From positions 39,632,001-39,696,000 of the forward strand of contig NC_059365.1 in the NCBI RefSeq assembly GCF_019703515.2: 64,000 bases of DNA, written 5' to 3'. Source of the stretch: Myxocyprinus asiaticus. Its lineage: Eukaryota; Chordata; Actinopteri; Cypriniformes; Catostomidae. Below, piece by piece: positions 53,730 through 64,000 of the stretch. Under the pieces are notes generated by a model. The model saw only the letters and a program-made list of their open reading frames with translations, did not search any database and was not told where the DNA came from. Positions within the stretch are counted from its first letter, which is position 1. Every line of letters begins with the position of its first letter. The translations under genes were made by a program, and so were the position numbers.

Positions 53730-55240
53730 TTATCTGTTGGTGTCATTCCTACAAAGTAGCCTGTCACCCTGGAGTTGGGCGCACCCTGGCTCTGGTCAGA
53801 CAGAGATTTTGGTGGTCATGCATGGCCCGTGATGTTCGTCAGTTCGTGGTTGCCTGTTCAGTCTGTGCTTGTTCTAAGACTTCCAGTTTGCCCCCAGTGG
53901 GACTTCTTCAGCTGCTGTCGGGGCCTTCGAGACCCTGGTCCCATATTGCCCTCGATTTTGTTACTGCCCTTCCTCCCTCCCAGGGATTTGCAATCGTTTT
54001 GACCGTAGTGGACCGGTTCTCGAAGGCAACACATTTCATTCCTCTACCTAAATTACCTTCTGCTAGAGAGTCAGTGACTGCTGTTGTTGACCATGTCTTT
54101 TGAATTCATGGCCTCCCGACAGACGTGGTCTCCGACAGGGGGCCCCAATTTGTTTCCAAATTTTGGAAGGAATTTTGTAGAATACTGGGGGTACTGTCAG
54201 CCTTACTTCTGGGTTCCATCCTCAGAGCAATGGGCAGGCTGAGCGATCTAATCAGGACCTGGAGAGAACTTTACGGTGTTTGGCTACCCACAGTACCTCT
54301 TCTTGAAGTCAGCAACTTGCATGGGTGGAGTACGCACACAACTCTTTGCCAGTTTCATCCATGGGCCTATCTCCATTTCAGACTAGTTTAGGTTACCAGC
54401 CACCTCTATTTCCAGCACTGGAACCCGAAGTCGCGGTCCCCTCTGCCCATGCATTTATCCAGAGGTGCCGTCACTTTAGAATATTTGTATCAAGTTGAGT
54501 ATAAATGAATCAAGTATAATCAATGTTAATATAGCCATTTTATTCTACAATTATTTCTGATGGTCAAGAATGAATCTTAGTGTGTGTGTGGAGAAGCCTG
54601 TGTAGGAAAGGAATGTGCTCACAATTAGTAAACTGCTCTCATGACTGCTGAGAAAATATATGTTGAGGTTCCTCCACAGGTGTCTCCTGTCCACTTCTTA
54701 AAATAAACAGATTGGAGTCAAAGAATAGGGTGATGGATGATGATGACATGTATGGAATGTATTGGCCACTCCTTGGTAGATGATATGTATTTAAGCGGGT
54801 GCAAACCATTTAGCTGGAGTTGCTGTGCTGGGAGCAGCTCGGCTTTTTTATCTCTGATAATAAAGTCTATCTTCTGGCATCAAAACCCCAAGACTTCAAG
54901 AGTGATGTTTCACAGAGGTGGTAGAAGCCACAACATAACACCTGGAAGAAAGCAAGACAGACTCTCATCCAGGTGGGATGCCGCACTAAGGCCCAAGCCG
55001 ATCGCCACCGGTCTAAGCCTCCCATCTACGTTTTAGGTCAAAAGGTGTGGCTTTCTTCTAAGGATATTCCTTTGCATTCCATCTCCAATAAACTCGCTCC
55101 CAAATTTATTGGCCCATTTCCTGTTACCAAGATCCTTAGCCCAGGAACAGCCCGTCTAAAAATTTCCTCCAGCATACAGGAGGGTCCACCCCACTTTCCA
55201 AGTCTCTAAAATTAAGCCCGTTTTTTATTCTCCGATGAAT
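53730..55240 (+). pseudogene. Integrase of the gypsy element, broken and interrupted
   Basis: Pieces of the zinc-binding domain (CHPGVGRTLALVRQ...CSVCACSK) precede the catalytic core, with PWSHIALDFVTALPPSQGF, VVDRFSKATHFIPL and VVSDRGPQFVSKFWKEF carrying the first two acidic residues. Frame changes occur near 53860, 54105 and 54190. The frame after the third acidic region is cut by an insertion at 54473-54940 and resumes with GCRTKAQADRHRSKPP and YVLGQKVWLSSKDIPL, the C-terminal domain. Confidence 0.85.
54473..54940 (+). mobile_element. LTR-like insertion inside integrase
   Basis: About 470 bp without gypsy similarity separates two adjoining integrase segments. It has a TATTTAAG box near 54787, an AATAAAGTCT polyadenylation-type site near 54859 and a CA-like end (ACAACATAACA), as in a solo LTR of another retroelement. 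A clean target duplication was not found, so the class is open. Confidence 0.5.
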
Positions 55241-55284
55241 CCTCCCATTCCTGTTCCTCCACCGCTGCATCTCATAGATGGGGA

Positions 55285-55430
55285 ATCCACTTATTCTGGA
55301 TTCCAGGTGGAGGGGGCATGGGTTCCAGTATTTGGTGGACTGGGAAGGTTACGGTCCGGAGGAGAGATGTTGGGTCCCTGCACAGGACATACTTGATCAT
55401 TCCCTCATTGACAGTTTCCACCAACGCCAG
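55285..55430 (+). pseudogene. Chromodomain at integrase C terminus
   Basis: The frame reads [20 protein letters not shown] followed by [20 protein letters not shown]. The pattern Y/FLVDWEGY.PEE..W.PA.DI is that of chromodomains in Ty3/gypsy chromoviruses, which steer integration to particular chromatin. The segment itself is open, although the rest of pol is broken. Confidence 0.85.
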
Positions 55431-55477
55431 ATCACCGGCCCTGAGTGTGCCAGGGGGCGCACGTAGGGAGGGGGTAC

Positions 55478-55950
55478 TGTCATAGAATTATTCAGCCCCG
55501 GTATTTTTTGTGTCTTCCTTCGTGTTGTTGCGGGTGTGGCGTTAATTATGCGCCGGCGTTGCTCAGCAATGCTTATTACCAGCCACTGCTTGATTAACGC
55601 GACACCTGCACACTATCTCCTTTCCCCTTTATTAGCAGCCCTTTGTGTGTGTTGTGCTTTGTCTCTCTCATGCACACACTCTTTTCTTGTTTTTAGTTCG
55701 ATTTACCTTTACCTGTTTTCCTGTGCTCCAGTCATATATCTCTCTCAGTACCCTCTGCATTTGGTAATCTCTGCCTTCATCATCCCACCTCACTGCAGTC
55801 ATTGCCTGCCAAGCTTCGTCATCATCTTCATCATCATCGCCGTTTGGATTACTCTTGCTGTTGGATTGTCTGCTGTGTTAAACCACTCTATATTCCATTA
55901 AATATCATTTGAACTGTTTCCTGCATCTGGGTCCTCTATTTATCATAACA
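55478..55950 (+). repeat. 3' LTR of the gypsy element
   Basis: A 473-bp copy of the 5' LTR, starting TGTCATAGAATTATTCAGCC and ending TTATCATAACA, preceded by the purine-rich tract at 55464-55474. It has the block missing from the 5' LTR and many single-base differences from it. Confidence 0.9.
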
Positions 55951-56980
55951 CAATGTGCGATCCATCGGCATCCCAAAACTGAGGGGATGAATTAGAGGAA
56001 TACACTCCAGGGAGTGGATACATGGATACATTAATATCTGCTTTTGAACTTAATTTAAAGGAAAATAATTTTAAGAATAATTTGGATCATCTCATGTTCT
56101 CTGCAGTTCCAGTTTGCTGAAGTCATGCTCCTGATACCTGGTTTTCTGATTTTTATGTGTGGAAGCTTTTCCAGTATTGTGATGCTTTTTCCTTGGGTTT
56201 GATCTGTGACCAATCATGTCAGATCAAATGGAAAATAAAGTCCCAACCTTCAATAAGGAGGCAGAACTAAGAAAACATTGTAAATTGTTTTGCTCAGATG
56301 CTCTGATATCTAATAAAATTGAAGTTTTCTTCTTTTGTAAGTGCAGAAAAACAAAAAATGTTATTCATGCTAGAAGTTCTGATTTGAAGATTTAAGAAAT
56401 TTCTTTGACATAATTGATTGAACAGAAAAATATTTTGATAATTCTAAGGAAAAATTAGTCATTGGTAGTAAGTGAAACCCATGAAAAAAGGTTAAGATCA
56501 AACTGAACCTCGTAACTTCCTCAACTATGAATGTTAATAACCCCATCATGCATCTATTCTGTGTGTGTCTTTAATACTTACTATGTTTTACCCTTGCTTT
56601 TGTCACCATTGTGTGTATGTTGTGCCATTAACTTTTGGAATTAGTGTCTTATCATTACAGATGGCTAGAGTAGATAATAGAGTGAAGCTCACTCACAGAG
56701 AAAGAGAAGTGAGACAGAGTTTTACTAGATAGGTCATTCTACGCTCACTGGTGCTGGTAATCATTACTGATTTATCAATTCTGATGTGGATTTAAATTTC
56801 TTTTTGGATAAGTTGATTTCAGTCTTATGCCACCAATTGGTTTCATGATTGCCATTCATGGGTTCAATAAATTGTTCTGAGGGTCTAAATTTAAACCCAG
56901 CATCTAACCACTGATTTGATTTGAAAAATAAATAGTAAAAACTTGATGGCAAAGTTAGAGTTACCAGGATGATGTAAGGG
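55951..56980. other. Unassigned sequence between two gypsy elements
   Basis: AT-rich, no coding domain recognised. It may include LTR or leader sequence of the second gypsy remnant, but no TG...CA pair was found. Confidence 0.35.
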
Positions 56981-56989
56981 AGGGGGAAG

Positions 56990-58120
56990 CCTCTGCTTCC
57001 CCAGACCTTAGGGGAATTCCCGCTGGGGATTTCCCTCTGGAGGAGACACAAGACCAAACCCTTAAGAATGCGTTTGACCAAGTGAAAGTAATTGATGGTC
57101 AACGCCTTCAGCCATGCATTACACTCACATATCCGTATTCTCAATTATTAAACGATTGGTTGTATCGAGTGACGCAGGATGCTCAGACAAAGGAAGATGC
57201 AACCCAGTTGTTAGTACCAAAGAGCCGTTGGGAAATGTTGTTCCAGGTGGCACATCATAGTCCAATGGCAGGTCACTTGGGACAGGGGAAAACACTAAGC
57301 CGTCTCATGGCACTTTTCTATTGGCCGGTGGTGTGCGACATGCCACAAATGTCAGCTGATGGATCCGCCGGCCATTCCAAAAGAACCAGGTCACTGCGAC
57401 TAGCAGGGCTTACAGAAAACCCAAAGAAGTGCGCAACTGGGTGGGTGGAGGTACGGTATCTGGGGTTCCACTTGGGTCATGGGCAGGTGCAGCCCCAAAT
57501 TGATAAAACTGCAGCGATTGCGACCTGCCCGAGACCCAAGGCCAAAAATGAGGTGAGACAGTTCCTGGGGCTGGCTGGCTATTATCAAAGGTTTGTGCCT
57601 AATTATTCGGACGTCACCAGCCCGCTTACTGATCTCACTAAAAATGGAGCTTCAGACCCGGTCCAGTGGACAGAGCTGAGCCAACAGGCTTTCACGCAGG
57701 TAAAAGCTGCACTTTGTGGCGGGCCGCTTCTGCACTCCCCTGATTTCTCTCTCCCTTTTGTTTTGCAGATGGATGCATCGGACAGGGGGCTGGGTGCTGT
57801 ACTCTCCCAAGTGGTGGAGGGGGAGGATCGCCCGGTGCTGTACATTAGTCGAAAGCTCTCTATGAGAGAGACGAAGTACAGCACCATAGAGAAGGAGTGC
57901 TTGGCCATCAAGTTGGTGGTCCTTACTCTCCACTACTAATTGTTGGGACGAGCATTCACCCTCTGTTCGGACCATGCCCCTCTCCAATGGCTCCACTGCA
58001 TGAAGGACGCCAACGCCCAGATCACCCATTGGTATCTGACAATCCAGCCGTTCAAGTTCGAGGTGGTCCACAGAACGGAGGCGCAGATGGCTGTCGCAGA
58101 CAGGAGTTTTTAAATGATTG
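56990..58120 (+). pseudogene. Gmr1-like gypsy pol remnant (integrase before RT)
   Basis: A 285-residue frame (57082-57939) starts with the integrase zinc-binding region (VPKSRWEMLFQVAHHSPMAG, then HLGQGKTLSRLM; the C-x2-C half lies in a shifted frame near 57340). Near 57390 it passes directly to the end of reverse transcriptase (NPKKC, VEVRYLGFHLGHGQVQPQID, RQFLGLAGYYQRFVPNYSDV) and RNase H (LQMDASDRGLGAVLSQ, SRKLSMRETKYSTIEKECLA). A TAA at 57937 ends the frame, and RNase H traces go on to about 58105. Integrase ahead of RT is the pol order of Gmr1-type gypsy elements of deuterostomes. The integrase core and the RT catalytic part have been deleted. Confidence 0.8.
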
Positions 58121-58129
58121 CTGAAAAGC

Positions 58130-59280
58130 AGAACTTTAATTGTGTATGCATTATTAATACAGCTAATCACAGTGTTAAATACCAAACATCCTGTCACTGT
58201 GCCATCCAGGGATCATACCCTGTGTACAAGATTATTATTTATAGACTGGTTTTGGAGGTAGGCTATTGAGAGCCATCACAGACAAAGGAGTGCCTGACTT
58301 AGGAGACTGTAAGTATTAAACAAACCTTGGAATGTTTGTATGATGAATAATTGAGATTTAAAGGCGAGTTATTACTTTTACTTATGCTTTTATTGAGCTC
58401 ATGTCTGTTTTAAATAGTAATGAAAAAATATGGTGGTGTTGTTTTTATTCTTGTTTTAAGATTGGTTTACAGTTAATAACAATTTAAATAGAATTGTCTG
58501 AGAACTGGGAAAGAGAAATGAGTAAAAAGGTGAAACTGACTAATTATAAAAAATGTCTAGATCAAATTCTATCTTGTAACTTATGTATGAAAAGCATGTG
58601 TCTGTTGTGTTTTATGTTCTGTCTGGTCCAGTTTATGGGATTCAGAGTGTTAACATTATATGTTGCGTTTATGTTACACTATTTATGAAAATTTCCTCCT
58701 TCATTATGGAAATGGTGTTTGGTAAAATTCCAGAAGTTTAAACTCTTTAAGTTTTTATGTGGTTTCATATCTATATTCTTATGAGGTTTTAGATTAAGCT
58801 TGAGAAAATATAGGAAATAAGAAAAGCTTCAGTTCAGGTGCAGGGGTTAAGTAAAAAGAAGTGATTTGTAAGTACCAAAAATAAAAGTATCCTTACATTG
58901 GAAATTTTGAGAATAAAATTGTGATTAATCTTAAATCAAAGACTGCAAAGTCTTGATATCTAAATGAAAGAAATAATGCTTAATTGTTTAGAGAATTAGT
59001 TGTGTTTGTTTTTGCTTTTCCTATGTGTTTAAGTCTGTTTGCAGAAATGTAACCCTGCTGAAGACAAGAAGGGCTGATGAAACTGAGGCCGAACCTAAAG
59101 TTTGAGATGAAAGAAGATAACGTTAGATAACGCCCTGTTGTGAGTGGGAAATGTGGAGGGCCTCTTCCACGTGGACCAGAATTTTTAGGTTCCGGCATGT
59201 CCGTGGGGAGGTGAAGAGATAAAATGTGACCTGCCAGGGAAGCATCCATCACCACTCTCATCTCCTGTAGTTACCTCACT
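58130..59280. other. Unassigned sequence
   Basis: AT-rich, no exon or complete repeat recognised. Downstream of the pol remnant it may include a degraded 3' end of the same element. Confidence 0.4.
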
Positions 59281-59284
59281 TAGA

Positions 59285-59606
59285 CCATTTGGGCTGTTTT
59301 GAGTATTTCTGTAACAGCTGATCTCCTGGGATTTTCACGCACAACAGTCTCTAGAATTTAATCAGAATGGTGCCAAAAACAAAAACATCCAGTGAGCGGC
59401 AGTTCTGTGGACAGAAACGCCTTGTTGATGAGAGAGGTCAGAATGGCTAGACTGGTTTGAACTTACAAAGTCTACAGTAACTCAGATAACCTCACTGTAC
59501 AATTGTGGTGAGAAAAATATAATCTCAGAATGCTATTCTGAGATGCGGGTTGGTGCTGTTTTGGCGGTACGAGGGGGACCTACGCAATTTTAGGCAAGAG
59601 TCACCT
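59285..59606 (+). repeat. Tc1-like fragment, same family as 40545-41888
   Basis: The stretch with AACAGTCTCTAGAATTTAAT, GTGCCAAAAACAAAAACATC and CTTGTTGATGAGAGAGGTCA is the inverted counterpart of 41490-41660, encoding the SEWCQKQK and VDERG region. It then jumps to the element's far end (GGGTTGGTGCTGTTTTGGC). The middle is deleted. Confidence 0.65.
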
Positions 59607-60418
59607 ACCTAGAAACACTTTATGAAACTTTGAATGTACTCTGAGATGTATTACTAATGGCATCAAGATGAATTGCAAGCATTTACTAGAGGCTTCTTAA
59701 CAGAAGTGTGAACCGAAACGCGAGCGTGAGATCACAGCGAGACTGCCGGAAGTTTATGATTTCAAAATAAAAGCTCAAGTCCAACGACCAAAAAGTTGAG
59801 GGTGGTAAAAAAAAAAGGGGGAATGCACAAAATTCTGCTATGATAACCATTGTTTCTGCCTAAATGTTATAGTTACTACAGTTATTGTTACTAAAACCAC
59901 AATTAATGGATATGTTTACCATGGTAAATTTTTGTGAGGGAAGAAAGATGTGTTTTTTCCAAACAGCCCATGAAAGACTTGTAAACTACTTATTCACATA
60001 CTCTGTCTTATTTAAGACAGACTCTTCTGCTAGATACATCAATGATTGGTTGGATTTGCAGTTACAAAGCCCTTTTCCAGGGGTAAGCCTTCAACTTAGG
60101 TTAGCTAAACAAAGCATAACACGGTGGTGCACTGGCGAGGCTGTTGTTTTTGAATGGATGTCTTTGGAGGAGATGCTTCAGAAGAAGAATTAGAATCAGA
60201 ATAAGCTTTATTGCCAAGTATGCTTACACATACAAGGAATTTGTCTTGGTGACAGAAGCTTCCAGTGCACAAACAATACAACAACAAGGCAGATATAATA
60301 AAAAATAGAATAAAAATTAAAATAAGTAAATAGAAATATAACGTATAAATAAAAATACACAATAAGAAAAAAAATATGTTTGTACAAATACAAGTCTGTT
60401 ATATATAGATAGTGTAAC

Positions 60419-60640
60419 TAGGGTGACCATACGTCCTCTTTTTCCCGGACATGTCCTCTTTTTTTAGACCTGAAAAAAGCGTCAGACCAGGATTTCAAAA
60501 TTGGCCATAAATGTCCAGGATTTGGCTTTCTTCCTATTGACATGCAGTTAGGACTCTCATACATTCTGTGTATTTGATACTCCGCACCAGTTTTCGTGTT
60601 CACATGTCCTTATGTGATTATTCTGACAGAGAGCGGCAGA
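60419..60640 (+). repeat. hAT fragment related to 44614-45418
   Basis: Starts TAGGGTGACCATACGTCCTC followed by TTTTTCCCGGACATGTCC, the same end as the nested hAT at 44614-45418. The right end was not found. Confidence 0.65.
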
Positions 60641-60845
60641 TTAAGGGTGCTTGGCTGCAGCCTCGTTACGCTGGATATTTCAGCTGCCATGTCATCAAGC
60701 ACCGTCAAAGGCCATCTCAGTTGTGAGGACACTTGGAAGGCAGCCTCTTTTCGCAGCCTTCTTTGCCATATTTTGGAGGATGCATCGGGTGTATCCTTTG
60801 TGGCCTTCAATCACCCACAATCCTTTGCACATGGGGTGGAGGAGT
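60640..60845 (+). repeat. MITE fragment related to 42274-42904
   Basis: Shares GCAGCCT, GGAGGATGCATCGGGTGTATCC and CCACAATCCTTTGC with the MITE near 42415-42470. Ends are not clear. Confidence 0.45.
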
Positions 60846-61256
60846 TATGAAGAATTTACATATTTTCTTTGATCATGGTATAAATATTGGAGGGGTTGCA
60901 CTTGCTTGTTTTGATTCCCCCCCTGGAATCTACGGCCCAAATCTATGTCCCAAATATTTTTTAAAAAGGGTGGAAAACGGAAACCTTTATGACGCTGCTT
61001 ACTTTTTTCTTTCTCACTTTACATTTTTATTCATATTTGTAGAAATATGTAGAAAAATAAAAATTTGAAATTAGAAGATACAAAGCACAAAATAAATAAA
61101 TAAATACAATTAATAAAAGGGAAATTACATGAATTTGAAAAGCTTTAAAAGTTTTAAAGTTTTTACAAGTCTAGGGTTCTGTTTTTTTCATATTTGAAAG
61201 GGTTTAAAAATAAGATAAGATCAGTGTTGCAAAATGTATTATATAAAGGCTTTTTT

Positions 61257-61703
61257 TATTTTTTTTTTACCCAATTTGGAATGCGCTTTTAAGTCCTCCT
61301 GGTTGCGTGGTGATTTGCCTCAATCTGGGTGGCGGAGGACGAATCCCAGTTGCCTCCACGTCTGAGACCGCCAACCCGCGCATCTTATCACGTGGTTTGT
61401 TGAGCGCGTTGCCACGGAGACATAGCACATGTGTAGGCTTCACGCCATCCACCATGGCAACCACGCTCAACTCACCACGCGCCCCACTGAGAACGAACCA
61501 CATTATGGCGACCACGAGGAGATTACCCCATGTGACTCTACCCCAATTTGGTTGCTTAGGAGAACTGGCTGGAGTCACTCAGCACACCCTGGGATTCGAA
61601 CTAGCGAATTAGCGAACTCCAGGGGTGGTAGCCACACATTCATTCAGACAAGCTACCCAGCTCAGACCACTGAGCTCAGACCACTGAGCTACCCAGGTCC
61701 CCC
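61257..61703 (-). mobile_element. tRNA-derived SINE, copy 2
   Basis: The same family as 21897-22317, read on the minus strand with the tRNA-like head at the right. It is flanked by identical 16-mers ATATAAAGGCTTTTTT at 61241-61256 and 61704-61719. The head carries a local duplication of GCTCAGACCACTGA and the B-box region a short duplication (GCGAATTAGCGAACT complement), features absent from copy 1. Confidence 0.88.
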
Positions 61704-61750
61704 ATATAAAGGCTTTTTTGAGTGACTCTAGCTTTGTGAATAAAACATTG

Positions 61751-61900
61751 TGACGAGAAAGAGGGCGTGGCCGGGCCATGAGGGTGCACGGCCGGTGCTG
61801 AGTCACTTAATCAGCCAGGAGGGGGATAAAGAGGAGCCTGGGGCGGCAGTTTGAGAGAGACAAGCGGCCGCGTATGGCGTCACTTTAGGGTCAAAATTCT
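61751..61900 (+). repeat. Possible LTR 5' end
   Basis: TGTGACGAGAAAGAGGGCGT followed by GGCCGGGCC, GCACGGCCGG and GGGGGATAAAGAGGAGCC resembles the GC-rich start of fish gypsy LTRs with a TATA-like box. No matching end was identified. Confidence 0.4.
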
Positions 61901-61904
61901 GACT

Positions 61905-62345
61905 TTGCGTCACGCGCTCGTCTCACTGAATGTGATGTTTGCATCTTTTAAACACTACATCTGTGTTTGCCTTCACATCGCGTCATTCGCTCGTCTGAAT
62001 GAATGTGACGTCTGGTCTGCCGCTTCACTCTCTCGTCTGAATGAACGTGATGTCTGCGTCTGCCGCTTCACTCACTCATCTGAATGAACGTGATGTCTGG
62101 TCTGTGTCTGCCGCTTCACTCACTCGTCTGAATGAATGTGACATCTGGTCTGCGTCTGCCACTTCACTCGCTTGTCTGAATGAACGTGATGTCTGCGTCT
62201 GCCACTTCATTCGCTCCTCTGAATGAATGTGATGTCTGCATCTGCCGCTTCACTCACTTGTCTGAATGTACGTGACGTCTGCGTCTGCCGCTTCACTCAC
62301 TTGTCTGAATGTACGTGACGTCTGCGTCTGCCACTTCTCTCGTCT
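61905..62345. repeat. Minisatellite, ~43-49-bp unit, about 10 copies
   Basis: Units contain GTCTGCGTCTGCCGCTTCAC, TCACTCGTCTGAATGAACGT and GATGTCTG with variations. Unit length varies because some copies add GGTCTGT. It directly follows the LTR-like start. Confidence 0.9.
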
Positions 62346-62458
62346 GCGGCCTATTGCACCAGCAATACATAAATTACGACTTAGCCTAGTTGTGGCATAA
62401 ATGGGCACAAGTCACAATTTATGCACTACTAAATATGTGAATGTTGCACCATTACATT

Positions 62459-63757
62459 TAGTTGAAGTCAGAAGTTTACATACACTTAGGTTGAAGTCAT
62501 TAAAACTCATTTTTTTAACCACTCCACAGATTTCATATTAGTAAACTATAGTTTTGGCAAGTCGTTTAGGACATCTACTTTGTGCATGACATGAGTAATT
62601 TTTCCAACAATTGTTTACAGACAGATTGTTTCACTTTTAATTGGCTATATTACAATTCCAGTGGGTCAGAAGTTTACATACACTAAGTTAACTGTGCCTT
62701 TATGCAGCTTGGAAAATTCCAGAATATGATGTCAAGCCTTTAGACAATTAGTTTTTGATAGGAGGTGTTCTGAACTGGAGGTGTACCTGTGGATATATTT
62801 TAAGACCTACCTTCAAACTCAGTGCCTCTGCTTGACATCATGGGGAAAATCAGAATTAATCAGCTAAGACCTTTGGTTCTGGTTCATTCTTGGGAGCAAT
62901 TTCCAAACATTTGAAGGTACCACATTCATCAGTACAAACAATAGTATGCAAGTAGAAACACCATGCCATCATACCGCTCGGGAAGGAGACACATTCTGTC
63001 TCCTAGAGATGAACGTAGTTTGGTGCAAAAAGTGCAAATCAATCCCAGAACAACAGCAAAGGACCTTGTGAAGATGCTGGAGGAAACAGGTAGACAAGTA
63101 TCTATATCCTCAGTAAAACGAGTCCTATATCGACATAACCTGAAAGGCTACTCAGCCAGGAAAAAGCCACTGCTCCAAAACTGCCATAAATAAGCCAGAC
63201 TACAGTATGAAAGTGCACATGGGGACAAATATTTTACTTTTTGGAGAAATGTCCTCTGGTCTGATGAAGCGAAAATTGAAATGTTTGGCCATAATGACCA
63301 TCATTATGTTTGGAGGAAAAAGGGTGAGTCTTGCAAGCCGAAGAACACCATTCCAACGTGAAGCATGGGGGTGGCAGCAACATGTTGTGGGGGGGCTTTG
63401 CTGCAGGAGGGACTGGTGTGCTTCACAAAATAGATGGCATCATGAGGAAGGAAAATTATGTGGATATATTGAAGCAACATCTCTAGACATCAGCCAGGAA
63501 GTTTTGGGTCTTCCAAATGGACAATGACCAAGCATACCTCCAAAGTTGTGGCAAAATGGCTTAAGGACAACAAAGTCAAGGTACTGGAGTGGCCATCACA
63601 AAGCCCTGACCTCAGTCCGATAGAAAATGTGTGGGCAGAACTGAAAAAGCCTGTGCGAGCAAGGAGGCCTGCAAACCTGACCCAGTTACACCAGTTCTGT
63701 CTGGAGGAATGGGCCAAAATTCCAGCAACTTATTGTGAGAAGCTGGTGGAAGGCTAC
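62459..63757 (+). mobile_element. Sleeping Beauty-like Tc1 copy, 3' truncated
   Basis: The left end GTTGAAGTCAGAAGTTTACA and inner repeat CCAGTGGGTCAGAAGTTTAC match the copy at 12927-14542. Similarity stops after GAAGGCTACCCAAAA at about 63757. The right inverted repeat is missing, so it cannot be mobilised as a unit. Confidence 0.88.
62841..63757 (+). pseudogene. Sleeping Beauty-like transposase, broken
   Basis: The N-terminal half is partly deleted after ATGGGGAAAATC. Pieces follow with SVKRVLYRHNLKGYSARKKP (63100-63160), an MFGGKRV region, and a C-terminal frame at 63524-63808 with VVAKWLKD, WPSQSPDLSPIENVWAELKK and QLHQFCLEEWAKIPATYCEK. The third catalytic block keeps its glutamate. Frameshifts near 63190, 63310 and 63520 break the protein. 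It complements the breaks of the copy at 13316 only in part. Confidence 0.85.
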
Positions 63758-64000
63758 CCAAAATCCCCTAATAGATACAGGCAGACACAAACAGACAAGA
63801 TGCCCTAATTATACACAAATTAGGGGAAAAAAATGTCCCCTCTTCACAACCCATCATAAAGACTTTAATCAGATACAACAAAAGGACAAACTCTCATACC
63901 TAACTGGAGAAATGACAGCAAGCTCAAACCTGGCTGCAAGGCATATAAAGTCCTGTCAGGACAAAAGGACTATAACTGGAACAGGATCACGACCAGAGAA
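63758..64000. other. Unassigned sequence at right edge
   Basis: Unique sequence after the truncation of the Sleeping Beauty-like copy. It is too short to classify. Confidence 0.4.

Larger units (their letters stand above)
50377..55950 (+). mobile_element. Full-length Ty3/gypsy chromovirus-type element, mutated
   Basis: Two related LTRs bracket gag, protease, reverse transcriptase, RNase H, integrase and a C-terminal chromodomain in standard Ty3/gypsy order. Flanks CAGTG and CAATG differ at one base and probably represent the 5-bp duplication. An AGGGAGGGGG purine tract precedes the 3' LTR. Several in-frame stops, frameshifts, a gap in reverse transcriptase and a 470-bp insertion in integrase show it is dead. 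Confidence 0.88.

Overview
The window looks like intergenic and intronic DNA from a teleost fish, most probably a cyprinid. It is AT-rich and has vertebrate split genes with GT-AG introns. It is saturated with fish repeats: Tc1/mariner copies including Sleeping Beauty-type IR/DR elements, hAT and TTAA-type non-autonomous elements, tRNA-derived SINEs, Ty3/gypsy elements and long (TA)n and (CCAT)n tracts. The species cannot be fixed from sequence alone.

Three host loci are supported. (1) The 3' half of a neuregulin-2 gene (nrg2, + strand) runs from the exon for the end of the EGF domain (5094) to the stop codon at 23049. It has seven coding exons, including a 24-nt microexon, and about 437 residues. 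A likely 3' UTR ends near a polyadenylation signal at 24125; the 5' exons lie left of the window. (2) A beta-1,3-N-acetylglucosaminyltransferase gene (B3GNT family, + strand) has its whole coding sequence in one exon (37099-38442), preceded by a probable non-coding first exon ending at 33859 and an intron of about 3.2 kb. (3) Three exons of eif1ad (- strand, 46740-47959) keep their splice sites and reading frame but carry an in-frame TGA at the end of the first visible exon, and the initiator exon was not found. It looks like a decayed copy.

The rest is mobile DNA. 1-1612 is the 5' end of a Ty3/gypsy element on the - strand (LTR, gag, running off the left edge), followed by two head-to-head Tc1 transposase fragments. 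nrg2 introns hold a Tc1 copy (9910-11510), a three-level nest (12592-15487: outer element, then hAT with an exact 8-bp target duplication, then Sleeping Beauty-like Tc1), a SINE with 12-bp target duplications, and satellites. The B3GNT intron holds a 2-kb inverted-repeat element filled with a tandem repeat of about 138 bp. From 40.5 to 46.3 kb come a Tc1 copy split by a SINE, a MITE abutting a solo LTR, and a TTAA-type element containing a nested hAT that still carries a BED-like transposase exon. 50377-55950 is a full-length but heavily mutated gypsy provirus with a C-terminal chromodomain. 57000-58120 is a remnant of a second gypsy lineage in which integrase precedes reverse transcriptase (Gmr1-like order). 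The right end has another SINE, a minisatellite and a truncated Sleeping Beauty-like copy.

I see no bacterial-type operon, CRISPR array, tRNA or rRNA gene, and no new multi-gene system. The most useful leads are the decayed eif1ad copy, the tandem array inside an inverted-repeat element in the B3GNT intron, the Gmr1-like remnant, and the nested insertions whose target duplications give a relative chronology.
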